The position numbers were made by a program, and so were the translations under genes. A stretch of DNA of 64,000 nucleotides from Clitopilus passeckerianus (Eukaryota > Basidiomycota > Agaricomycetes > Agaricales > Entolomataceae), in contig CALYLX010000060.1 of the NCBI GenBank assembly GCA_944990035.1, positions 372,001 to 436,000 of the forward strand, given 5' to 3'. The notes below the pieces were generated by a model, which worked only from the letters and a program-made list of their open reading frames with translations, was not told where the DNA came from and ran no database searches. Shown here piece by piece: positions 48,230 to 58,602 of this stretch. Positions within the stretch are counted from its first letter, which is position 1. Every line of letters begins with the position of its first letter.

Positions 48230-49240
48230 ACGAGGATTTGTCTCTACTATTGAAGGTGGCTGGAGCCTCTGTATCTGGTACTTGAGCCGACCCAACCGCT
48301 GGCGTTATCTTCCTCAACTTCTTCGACAGCACCTCTGAAAGTCTGGCTAGCCAATATGGGAATTGTGCGCCTCGTGGAATGTGTCAAAACCCAGGAGACA
48401 ATCGACCATGAGGGGATATATCGCTCCTATCTCCAGCACTGCCTCGTTCTTGAGTCTCTGGCTATGAACTAGGAGGAACATGATGAGGAGAGGCAGGAGG
48501 AGAGGCAGATATGAAGATGTGAGCAGACCTCCTCTAGTACCTCGCACCGAAGAAGAATGGGGTGGAGCGAACGAAGCTGAGGACTCTTGGTGGTACGTTT
48601 CCAGCTACATTCTCTCTTCTGTGATTAATTGCGGTAGTTCAGATACTTTCTCTTTTCGGTTCAGATCTCATAAACTCAACTTTCAGGAAAGCTGGGTACC
48701 TGACTCATATGAGGCCTTTGAAGGTACGTTTCCTGTTCGTCCCCCCTACATACATGTGTGCTGATCATCGATGAACTTCGTTCTGTTTACCAGCTCTATT
48801 GCACGGTCTTAAGCACCTCCCACCGAAAAACATTTCGGGATCGAAAACTCCCGTTCTGTTATTCGGATATCTTGGGGTGTGAAGAGGGGATGGAGAGTCT
48901 TTTAGCTCAGCCGCCTTCGCCTCCACCTGCACGACCTTTGGGGTTGTGAACGAATACGCCTGCTTTGACGGCAACACTACCCCCTGCTTCTTCCACCCAC
49001 CACCACCACGAAACCCTTCAACGATGTCCTCTAAGCCTGCCAGCACCAACACTCAATCTCCACACCCCCAAAGCCCGCGAAACCCACGCCATACCCAGCC
49101 CAGTCCCAGCCTCCTCCCATAACGGAACTCCCACACCTCTCCTCAACAACGCGGAGGTGCACGACGAGTGGATGGAGGTAGAGGTGTGTGAGCTGAAGGA
49201 GTGTGAGGTTGGCGGTCTGCGAGGTGGAGCAGGAATGTGA
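48230..49240 (+). pseudogene. ASCC1-like relic a
   Basis: Exons 1 and 2 and the first H-x-T region are missing. What remains is a degenerate part of exon 3 (ACAGCACCTCTGAAAGT near 48328), the exon 3 end with a GTACGT donor near 48595, exon 4 (TCATAAACTCAAC...GCTGGGTACCTGAC) and exon 5 with FCYSDILGCEEGMESLLAQPP. The second H-x-T motif has become LYCT: a CAC to TAT change near 48796 removes the catalytic-type histidine. The reading frame then stops early (GL then TGA near 48949). A non-functional duplicate of the gene at 44843-46242. Confidence 0.75.
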
Positions 49241-49406
49241 GGGAGGGACGAAGGGAGGGAGAGGAACTATCGGGTGAAATTGAGAGGTGGTGGCGAACAT
49301 CACATTCTCATGCACTAGGAGACCTTTGCGGTTTGTACTAGTATCTACTGCCACGAGTGATTACAAGAGAATCGTGTGCAGATCTAGTAAGTTAACGACT
49401 ACGTTC

Positions 49407-49490
49407 TCAAATGTAAATTGTATACCCATCTGCGCAAGTGCAACTGAAGGGAAATGTAAAGCGTCAACCATGAGTCATGTAGGCTCAGAT
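49407..49490 (-). pseudogene. Orphan exon 2 of a small secreted-peptide gene
   Basis: 49407-49443 is a complete exon-2 unit (CTCADG, stop TGA, 37 nt, preceded by an AG acceptor). About 45 bases of typical intron follow, close to the intron of copy 4. Exon 1 is absent; next comes a second copy of the 3' flank and then peptide copy 3. It is the remnant of a tandem gene duplication. Confidence 0.7.
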
Positions 49491-49615
49491 GAACGGGGAA
49501 ATATCTCCACACGTCAGATTGGGTAATGGAATCAATCGCAGTGAATTGGTGCCCACTGCCACATCTAATTACAACAAAAACTCGTTCAGATATCTAGGGT
49601 GTTATCGATCCGTTC

Positions 49616-49884
49616 TCAAATGTAATGCGTAGAGCCATCGGGACAAGTGCAACTGATGGGGAAAGCAACGCGTCAGCCGTGAGTGATTTGTGTTCAGATA
49701 AATTAGACACCCACATCCTCGTCTGTTCGTTATATGTGCCCTTGCAATCTAAGATGCATTGGTCTTTGAACGGAATCCAAGTTCTTTTAACGACCGTATC
49801 GGTTTCTTCAATCGGATCGACTCCCGGAGCGGCAGCGACGAGGGAAACAAGGGTTGCAGCGAGGGTGATGGCGAGCAACTTCAT
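49616..49884 (-). CDS. Small secreted 4-cysteine peptide, Kex2-type precursor, copy 3
   Basis: Exons 49715-49884 and 49616-49652; 68 aa. The signal peptide differs from copy 2 at a single residue (Leu for Met at 15), the pro-segment ends in KR at 33-34, and the mature part is 34 residues with Cys 43, 47, 58 and 60 and CTCPDG. The donor is GTGGGT rather than GTAGGT, so here intron retention would extend the frame instead of ending it. The mature N-terminal half differs from copy 2 far more than the signal peptide does. Promoter elements are intact. Likely functional. Confidence 0.85.
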
Positions 49885-49971
49885 GATTGTCTGAGTATTG
49901 AGAGAGCGGATTTATGGTTGGGTGGAGGCCGAAGATTGTTGTTGATAGCTCGCTCACTACTATTGCGAGGC

Positions 49972-49979
49972 TTTTTATA
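49972..49979 (-). promoter_or_regulatory. TATA box of peptide copy 3
   Basis: TATAAAAA on the minus strand, 88-95 bases before the ATG, followed by GCC. Confidence 0.6.
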
Positions 49980-51407
49980 TTGTGGTATGGCTTAGAAGGA
50001 GCGTAGAGGAGTCAACTGAGATACCCGAGGACGGCGAGAGAATGCCATCCTCCACTGTCATGTCCGGATCTTCTGGCCGAAGGTGAGAACGAGGTTGAGT
50101 TTCGCGCGAGTTCGAAGTCGTCGAAATCGTAGTTATCGCCTACTCCATGTGAAAATAACTCAGAGCAGGGTCGAGAGATTCCCGTCAACCTCACTCATAA
50201 GAAACGCGCGGCTGCCTAGATAAGACCTCCATGAACTATTAGTGCCAGCGAAAATCATCGACATATGTCGAACTTCTTGAACAACATTAACTGGATCAGA
50301 TGCTCACCGAGGTCATTGCCACGATGGTAATCCTCTTTGAGAGTCAAGATCATTGATGAGAATGATCTTCCACTACGGCCCCCCGTAAATCTGCTTCCAC
50401 ATGCGGTGGCAGCTTCGTCCTGGACTATCACCACAGTATCTATTCCCCGAGTAGACGGGATATTTTTGTCCTTTAGCCACAGCTCGCCAATATCGTGACT
50501 TTTTCACGTTGCATCTCGAGATCGATTGACGCACAGATACGACAGCCGTGCAAATCCTCAGACGGCGCCACCGGACTTTTCATCATGCATAAAGAATCCC
50601 TACTTTGGCAGAGCCCCCATCTCTCTATCTCCCCACAGATGCCCTCCGGTGGCCTGTTCGATACTTTTTGCACCCCCACACATTAACCAACGAGACTACA
50701 GACTACCAGGCCAGAAAGATCCAGTCATGCTTATTAACGTTCGTAATCGTAGCGATGACGGTATATACCAACAGAATTTCCTCTACCATGAAAGGGACAA
50801 GTCCAACACAGCAAAATTACAGACAACTAACGCCAGATCTGATTACGATCATGCGAGTTCATAGTCTGATTGGCTAGATCTGACTGGGGCCGCGTACCGC
50901 AGCACGAGCAGAGCTATATCCTATTATACTGGAAGTTCCTATTATCACAGTGACGCTTTACTGAATTCAGACACATGTGCACATGAGAAAGTGGCACCCA
51001 AAACCCGTTTGCCGCCCTGTCATCATCATTTCCAGCATCAAAGCCATGGCGGAATTATACTCAGGAAATTCTAGTTGCTCGTATTTTCTAGGCTTCGATG
51101 CGGCTCCGCCGACTAACCAAAATGTGCCCTACTCGTACCCTAACTCATACAGTCAAGACTCAAAGCGACATAAGAACCATGATCCTCCTCAATAGCAAGT
51201 TGATAACAAGTCTCCAACAATACATGTCCATCGCCATTTCAACTATTTCTTGTCAATATCAATATCACGCCTCCTGTGTGGTCCCAATCCATTGTCATTT
51301 TCTGCGATCGATGCCGCGTCACGCGTCTGTGACTCTCCTGGATCAGAACCGCCATACCAGTGGCGATGTGCTAAGTCCTTAATCTGTTAGTCCCTCCGTG
51401 AGAATTC
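49980..51407. other. Duplicated intergenic DNA, no gene
   Basis: Second copy of the intergenic DNA of unit 1, ending in the ASCC1-like promoter remnant (TTTCTTGTCAATATCAATATCACGCCTCCTG). Only short frames. Confidence 0.5.
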
Positions 51408-53330
51408 GTCTCTACTATGGCAGCTATCTGGAGCCTCTGCATCTAGCTCTTAATAGGTCCCAACCTTCGGCGTCATCTTCCTCAACTTCCTCAACAGCGC
51501 CTCTGAAAGTCCGGGTAGCCAATATGCAAATCATAGGCTTCGTGAACGCGCCGAACCCAGGAGACAACCGACCCGGCAGGGGGATACACGTCATATCCCC
51601 AACGCTGCCTTTCCCTTCAACCTCTGGCGGCGAACCGCGAGAAACAGTAGCCGGAGAGGTAGGAGGAGAGGCAGATACTGAAGAGGCGCGCGGGTAATGA
51701 AAGGGGAAAGGTGAGCTCAAATGCGATCGGGATCGCACTAAACTAACCCAACCCAACCAAAGCCCACTACCTTGAGTTCGTGAGGCTTAGATACAATTGA
51801 TATCGCGCTGTCACACCTCGCGAAGACCGTAAATAGGGCTCCGGGAATGTAATAGGTAGTAAAATCAATATATTTGTATCAGTCAAGTAACAATGGTCCC
51901 GCGCACGGCGACCGTAATCCAACAAATCAACAGGACGGGAGTTCGCGCAGCCTCAACCGCCGAGATCACCACACAACGAGAGCCTAAGAATGAACTGAAC
52001 ACAGTGTCACTCCGAGCAACTAGCTGCCAATAACCTGAGATTCAATCTAAGAAATACAGGAGCTTTTATACCTACTCTACATGGTCTGTGCATCGTTTCT
52101 ATATCTAGAAGTATGTATAATCAAATGATAAAAATAGTATGTCCCATATGAATCTGGTTCTCGAGCATAAGAAGAGTTTATGCAAAGATCTACGAAAATG
52201 AACTGAAAAGGAAATACAGCCCGTTTGGATCGGAGCCAAGACCTCGGGAACTCGGCAGAGCGTCCTAAGGATCTTGCGTCACCTCGAGATACCGCCGTTG
52301 ACCATGTGGTTCCATGAAATTCCTTGCAAATTTCACGGAAAACATATCAGACAAGCATTGTCGGCCTTGGACTTTGACCTGCCGGACCGGCAATGTCCAC
52401 CGGATTTACCGAGCCAATGAGAGCTCGAAGCTGTCTCGCGCATCATCGGACATTCAAGTTGCACTGCCACTTTCCTCGAGGCGAAGGTTCGTGTCCTGTT
52501 TTTCTGGGTATAATCGGACTTGTTTCGCGTGGATCTGGCATATTTAGGGCACTCGTAGGTACAGGAGGGCTGTAGAATACTACTGAAATGTCATATTTTG
52601 CGTCAATATATGTGTATTTACGGCGGAGCCGTGTCAATATGGATATGTGAGCAGGAGGCCGGGGTGGAGGGAACGAAGCTGAGGAGGCTTGGTGGTACGT
52701 TTATAGCTGCCTTCTGTCTTCTGTGTTCAATTGCGGCAGTTCTGAAAATTTCTCTTTTCGGTAGGTCTCACGAACCCAACTCAGAGAAGCTGGGTACTTG
52801 ACTCATACGAAGCCTTTGAATGTACGTTGCCTGTTTCCCCGCCCTGTATACTGTGTGTTAATCATCAATAAACTCCGTTACGTTCACCAGCTCCATTGCA
52901 CGATGTTAGATACCTCCCACAGAAATCCATCCGGGGATCGGAAACACCCATTCTGTTATTTGGATATCTTGGGATGTGAAGAGGGGATGAAGAGTTCGTT
53001 CACTCAGCCGCCCTCACGGCCTTTGGGGTTGGTTCGAATATACCAACGACGGTGGTAGCACTTCCGGCAGCTTACACCCCACTGCCGCCTTTATCCTCGG
53101 ATATCCCACCCAACGCATCCAACCCCCGACCGGCTCGAAACCTACTACATCCCTTACCCCTTACCCCACCTCAACTCACACTCGGAACGCTCCCTCACCC
53201 TCTCTCCTCAGAACCATGGACGGTGAAAGACGTCGGGTTGCGGAAGATGGGGTCGAGAGATATGGAGAGGTGGAATGTGAGTTGTGGGAGTGCAGCATTG
53301 TGTTTATTATTGGGGAGGACGGAGGCGTGA
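51408..53330 (+). pseudogene. ASCC1-like relic b, interrupted
   Basis: The 5' part at 51408-51685 matches exon 3 (GCGCCTCTGAAAGTCCGG), and homology resumes at about 52640 (GAAGCTGAGGAGGCTTGGTG with a GTACGT donor). Then come exon 4 with GCTGGGTACTTGAC and exon 5 with LHCTMLDTSHRNPSGD, FCYLDILGCEEGMK and a stop at 53056-53058. The second H-x-T motif is still present. Roughly 0.95 kb of unrelated DNA separates the two halves, and exons 1-2 with the first H-x-T motif are lost. Non-functional. Confidence 0.72.
51682..52640. other. Insertion of about 0.95 kb inside ASCC1-like relic b
   Basis: In relic a the exon 3 remnant runs continuously through GGCAGATATGAAGATGTGAGCAG. In relic b the same sequence is split between GGCAGATACTGAAG (ending near 51682) and ATATGTGAGCAGG (near 52640). 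The inserted DNA has no long open frame, no obvious terminal repeats and one short palindrome (TGCGATC-GG-GATCGCA near 51721). Origin unknown. Confidence 0.5.
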
Positions 53331-53769
53331 GAGGTGCGAAGGAGATAAAATGGCCTCGAAAGCAAAAAAGAAAAAGAAAATAGACCTCAAACGCTTGACG
53401 GCCGCTTACCTACCTCACGTTAAGATTATCGCTTTACAAAGTTCCATGTAAACCTTTGACGCCGATGGCTAGGATATAACAGCCCCTCTTCAGTGCTTCC
53501 CCACATCCCATCGATTAAAAGTGACCACTGTACTCCAATTCCACGTGCCCGACTTCGCCATGGCGGTAGTATTTGCCATTCTGTTCCGACGCTCTGATAT
53601 GTGAGACTTAAGATGTCCGATTTAACTTCACCAGGGCAGATTCTGGCGGCCACACTTTGTACGTGTTGGAGATGGAAACATTCCCAAGTGAATTGGTGGT
53701 CAACACTGCAGGTAATTACAGAATACAATCGTATGCCAGTGGATATCTATTGTGTTGACCACTGGGTTC
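53331..53769. other. Spacer with a coding-like fragment
   Basis: Positions 53624-53725 read openly as NFTRADSGGHTLYVLEME followed by LVVNTAGNY. A related stretch lies at 58066-58155 next to peptide copy 5. It looks like a relic of an unidentified coding exon carried with the unit. Confidence 0.4.
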
Positions 53770-54065
53770 TCAAATTTGGAACTTGTAACCATCGGAGCAG
53801 GTGCAGCTTTCGAGCGCAAAGAGAAATGTAAAGCGTCAACCAGGACTGATATACTATCAGACGAATTAGATACCTACAATCTATTCGCAGAGTTATATGT
53901 GCCTGCACCACGCTTAGCCTGTGTGCAATAGTAGTTGCAGAGGTACCCAGGCGGAATAACGACCCTTTTAGCGATGGGACCGGACTCTTCGATTGGGTTG
54001 AGTCTCGGAGCGGCGAAGACGATGGAAACAATGGTTGCAGCGAAGGTGATAGCGAGCAACTTCAT
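53770..54065 (-). CDS. Small secreted 4-cysteine peptide, Kex2-type precursor, copy 4
   Basis: Exons 53878-54065 and 53770-53806; 74 aa. Signal peptide MKLLAITFAATIVSIVFAA, pro-segment ending KR at 33-34, mature part 40 residues with Cys 43, 47, 64 and 66 (C-x3-C-x16-C-x-C) and CTCSDG. The codon split by the intron gives Phe here instead of Ile. A second dibasic KR lies at 51-52, inside the loop between the two cysteine pairs. If cut, it would give a two-chain peptide held by disulfides. It belongs to the longer-loop class with copies 1 and 5. Likely functional. Confidence 0.85.
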
Positions 54066-54152
54066 GGTGGCTGAGAACTAGTTTGTGGCTGGGTGTATAC
54101 GAGAGATTTGTTGGTAGAGAGATTGTTGATAGTTCGTTCACTGCTATTGGGC

Positions 54153-54160
54153 TTTTTATA
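54153..54160 (-). promoter_or_regulatory. TATA box of peptide copy 4
   Basis: TATAAAAA on the minus strand, 88-95 bases before the ATG, with the shared TTGATAGTTCGTTCACT stretch just downstream. Confidence 0.6.
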
Positions 54161-55849
54161 CTGTAGGATGGTGCGAAATAGGCATACAGAAGCTCAATTG
54201 GTACCTACCTGAGGCCGACGAAAGCTTGCTATCCTCCTGCCTTCCCGGATTCTTTGACAGATGGTGGGTTAGAGTTCGAGTCTCACGCGAATTCGGAACC
54301 CTCGAAATGAAGTCTTGCGGGCTATTCCGTTATGGACAGGGCCGGGATGAAGAGACTCGACTGAGTATCACACCTAGGAAACACACGGGAAGACGATGAC
54401 AGATTCCATGTAAGTGGTTGAGTCCAAAACCTATGAGAATCGTTGAAGTATGCGAAATTATTGACCGGCTTCAGGATGATTTAGGATAGTGATCTTCCTT
54501 GTATGACCCCTGTAAATCTTGTGCGGGGGGCGACAGCTTTATCCTTGGCTGTCTACCCCGGTACTCACTTCCAGATTAGATCGAATATCATCTCGTATTT
54601 CCTACAACTAGCCAATAAGACAGTGACTGGCTACCCTTACCTTGGCAGAATCACCCTATCTTTATCTCCTCGCCGATCTCTTCGGGTAGCGTGTTTAATT
54701 ATTTGCTCCACCCCACGCATTGACGAATAAAACAGGCTATGAGCAGCCAGACATTTTTATTGGCGTTGGTGATCATTGAAACATTGCTATATTATACTGG
54801 CAGGGGTACCTCTGATCTGTAAGGCCTGTTTCCGACATAGCAGCAGTACCGACAACTAGCGCCCGATATGAGTATGGGAATACGAACTACGAATGTTATT
54901 ATAAGCCTAGTGCAGTTAATGTATCATAGTCATTTGAGGTCACATCCCCGTTAAGACCACAACTACCTTTGACTCTTCCGCTGAATACGATCACGAAATG
55001 AAGTAGTCCGATCATGTTCAAGGACCCAGACTTTACATGGACCCGTGGTATACGCGCCGCAGTCTCAGGTGACTTTCGAGCTGTCTATTTGGAACCCCAT
55101 TCCTAAAATTTGAAATATCAGCTGACGTACGAGTGGTAGTGCTGCTGGACAGATGGACTCCAGATTATGGGATTGAAGAGATGGGAGAGGCGGAATCAAA
55201 CAATCTGGTTGGATGGGGAAATATTTCATCCTCGAAGGAACGCGTAAAATAAGGAGAAAGAGAGGAAACAAGATAAGTCTGGAGAAATATATCATGATCG
55301 TACCTCCACTATCCACTGAGGAAGCACAGCTTTCTCCCTGACTTTGGCCATCGTGGCTTGCGTTGCTTGCTTCCTCCAACGAGGCTGCCACTTCACTTGG
55401 TCAAGATCATGATGTCCCTCCGGGCGGATTTGGCCTTCCAAGCTTCAGTGACGTTGGTTGTTGTGCCCATCGTCCGTGACCAGTGACATCGTTGAACATC
55501 TGCCCAATATCCATAAAGGCACAAACCCATTCGACGGCACGATCCGCAGGTCACGTTAACCAACGAATACATTCTCCTCCGCCTGACCACACAGGTCAAG
55601 TACGCCTCCGGTCATTACGGTTGATCCTCTTCAAAGACACCCATGAATGTCAATCCACGCATTCACGGGAGTGCTCAGATTCAATCAACCATCCATGACC
55701 ATCAGGAAATCCATATGGTCGTCCAACACAGAGCTGACATTTAGGCACGAACGCAGGTTCTGGGTGGTTGACACACTCGAGCTTTCGTATTTACCCTGTC
55801 TTCTAACAAGATAATCTCATCTTCATAGCGCACTTGGACTTGACTGACT
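54161..55849. other. Diverged duplicated flank, then unique intergenic DNA
   Basis: Up to about 54720 similarity to the flanks of the other peptide copies can be followed, strongest with copy 5 (58603-59150). From there to 55849 no gene is supported. Confidence 0.45.
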
Positions 55850-57901
55850 ATGTTTCCCTCCTTTCTCACCCTACTAGTGTTCAGCACCACCCCCCTGACG
55901 TTGTACGCCGCTGACCCTCTCAACACATCTACTCCCAACTTCCGCTACGTCAAGGGCTCTGGGATCTGCGAGACCACTCCTGGGGTGCATCGGTACTCCG
56001 GATACGTCGATATTGGGACAAATATGTCCATGGTTAGTCTCCCATTTCCCTCTTCCCTCAAAGTATTCGGAAGCTTCGATAGCTGATGGTGGGTATAGTG
56101 GTTCTGGTTTATTTAATCTCGCAAGTACCCAGAGAGTGCGCCGCTTATGATCTGGTTAAACGGAGGTCCGGGTTGGCCAAGCATGATTGGAAGGTTCAGA
56201 GGTTTCGTCTCCCCATCATGCCTCAAAGTCTTGCCCAGGTTGCTAAAGGGTCTATATTCGTCCAAATTGTACGGGACACGGCCCATGCAGAGTAAATCCC
56301 GACAAAACCACAACAAAACTCAACCCGTACAGCTGGAACGAGTTTTCTAATAGTACGTTTGTGTTCCTCTTCCTATATCTCCTCTCCCCCCTCTCTTCTG
56401 CTCATCTCTTCGCCTCGCCTCCAATTATAAATTCGATAACAGTGGTATACGTCGACCAACCTATCGGCGTGGGCTTCTCCTACGGCATCGCGACTCTCAA
56501 CACCACCGACGGTGCCGCGCCTGAGATATGGACCGCGCTGCAAATTTTGTTCTCGAGTCCGGAGTTCTCCCCGTACGCGAAGAACGAGTGCGTTTGTTTC
56601 CTTTTCCTTTCATTGACCCCCTCATTCGCGTTTTCATCCCTCGTAAAGGATTATACTCGGTACTGAGAGCTACGGCGGCCACTACGGGCCCTCTTTCATG
56701 ACCTACTTCAATTCGCAGGATGCCAAGATTCGAAGTGGGGAGTTGGAGGGATTCCCGACTGTGGTGGAGACGCTGATGATCAACAGGCAAGTCCGCTTTT
56801 CTTCTTTCTTCCCTTCTCATCCACCCAATGTCGAAATTTACACATTCCTCTCCCCCAGTGGCTGGTACGACCCCCTGATCCAAAATGGCGCATACATCCC
56901 CTTCACCACCTACGCACCTCGCTATGGCCCCTTACAAAACGCCTCCATCCTCGCCACTATCAAGAAGAACTACTACGCCCCCGGAGGGTGGTTAGACTTG
57001 GAACGATAATGCTATAAAGTCGGGGACAAAACGGACGAAGCGTCGAATGTGGTTTGCGCGAATGCTACGACGAATTGCTTGGGTCCAGTCTCATCTCTCC
57101 TCCCTGTCGTAGTACCTCGGGCTTATACACATCTTTCACTTCCTTCTTAGTTAAACAAAGTCTTATTCCCATCTGTAACCAACCTCGACCCGTACGACCT
57201 CCGCCAAAACTCCTCCGCGCTCTTCCCTCCACTTGATTATATCATCTACCTTCAACTACCGGCGGTGCAAGCGGCCATAGGGCCGAGGTGGAGTATATCG
57301 ACTGTTCGATTACTGTTAATGCGGCTTTTGGGGCTACCGGAGATGTAAGTGACTATCCATTCCCGGTGGACCGGGAACATTCTTGACACAGGGCGTCAAT
57401 TGGCACTTGAAATTTCAACAGAATGCACGATTTCAACTATCCATTCTCTTCTAGATATCGTGATATTCTGTACGTTTCTTTCTCTCTATTCCACCTCCCC
57501 GCATCCCTCTCCTCATCTCGCTCTCCCCCTTTTTATCTAATTCTCACCCCAAATTCAGCTGTAACTCGATCAGGACCTGGTACGGCCGTCCCCGCTTCGC
57601 CTTGGCTCCATTCTACAACATGACCGTTGGAGGAAAATCTATCGCGTCGGTTAAGAATATTGACAAATTCTCGTTTGCGTACGTTCTCATTCTCGCGCCT
57701 TCCTGATCAACGAGCTGATATAATGGACAGGAGGGTATATGATGCTGGACATTTAGTGGTGAGTCCCAAAGGTGGTTTTATTTGAATGGGGAGATGCTGG
57801 ATGTTGACGTGGAGAAATCCTAATAGGCGGCGTTCCAACCTGAGTCTGCGTTTGAGATTGTCGAGCAGATTGTTGTTGGGGAGCCTTTACATTCCGTCTG
57901 A
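55850..57901 (+). pseudogene. Serine carboxypeptidase (S10), broken second copy
   Basis: Closely related to the intact gene at 9131-11495. Present: signal peptide MFPSFLTLLVFSTTPLTLYA, GVHRYSGYVDIG, LNGGPGWPSMIG (GWPS replaces the usual GCSS), [36 protein letters not shown] with the nucleophile Ser, [23 protein letters not shown] with the His, and a C-terminus ending LHSV. Lesions: an in-frame TAA at 57007-57009 where the intact copy has a Glu codon, and at the catalytic-Asp region the GDAD motif is not preserved and eight codons after CN are deleted. Exons are otherwise well preserved, so inactivation is recent. It separates duplication units 3 and 4. Confidence 0.75.
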
Positions 57902-58204
57902 TGCTCCGAAACTCATTTCTCAGATACATCCAGAGTGGGAGCACATGTCACTCGGTCTTGAATGGTTCCCGCTTGTGATGATGTATATATCACTGTCAGA
58001 GATCTTATGTATCCGACGACTAGTAGAATCGAATTGATGAAGGATATCCTCAGACGGCCGAGGTGACTTCACCCGCGCGGACCCTGGCGGACACGCATCG
58101 TATGTGTTGAAGATGAAAAATTCACAAATCAATTGGTGGTCAACATGACAGGTAATTACAAAAGACGATTGGTGTACAGATCTAGCGTGTTCACGACCGG
58201 GTTC
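57902..58204. other. Spacer with second copy of the coding-like fragment
   Basis: 58066-58155 reads DFTRADPGGHASYVLKMKN then breaks frame, parallel to 53624-53725. Fragment of an unidentified exon. Confidence 0.4.
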
Positions 58205-58498
58205 TCAAATTTGAAATGAGTAACCATCAGCGCAAGTGCAACTTTTTGAGTTGGAGGGAAGGAAAGCGTTAACGAGGAGTAACATATGATCAGATAAATA
58301 AGACACCTACATTCTAGTCTCAGTGTTATATGTACCTGCGCCGTGCTTGCCCTGCGTGCAGGCGTAACCGCACAGATCCCCAGGGGTAATAACGACCCTT
58401 TTAGCGATGGGGCCGGATTCTTCGATTGGGTTGGGTCCTGGAGCGGCGGAGACAATGGAAACAATGGTTGCAGCGAGGGTGATAGCGAGTAACTTCAT
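58205..58498 (-). CDS. Small secreted 4-cysteine peptide, Kex2-type precursor, copy 5
   Basis: Exons 58311-58498 and 58205-58241; 74 aa. Signal peptide MKLLAITLAATIVSIVSAA, pro-segment IEESGPIAKR with the dibasic site at 33-34, mature part 40 residues with Cys 43, 47, 64 and 66 and CTCADG. Sister of copy 4: pro-segments are identical over this stretch, but the internal KR of copy 4 is KH here. Donor GTAGGT, acceptor after a polypyrimidine tract. Likely functional. Confidence 0.85.
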
Positions 58499-58594
58499 TA
58501 TGATTGGACGATTTGGGAGAACTAGTTTGTGGCTGGGTATGGACGAGAGATTTGTTGATATCGAGGTTGTTGATAGTTCGTTCAGCTTTTGGGC

Positions 58595-58602
58595 TTTTTA
58601 TA
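58595..58602 (-). promoter_or_regulatory. TATA box of peptide copy 5
   Basis: TATAAAAA on the minus strand, 97-104 bases before the ATG, followed by GCCC. Confidence 0.6.

Larger units (their letters stand above)
48100..51250 (+). repeat. Tandem duplication unit 2
   Basis: Same order as unit 1: ASCC1-like relic (+), peptide genes (-), then the CAAATCCTCAGACGGCGCCACC landmark near 50550. Confidence 0.6.
51250..54900 (+). repeat. Tandem duplication unit 3
   Basis: ASCC1-like relic b, split by foreign DNA, then peptide copy 4 and a diverged downstream part. Confidence 0.5.
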
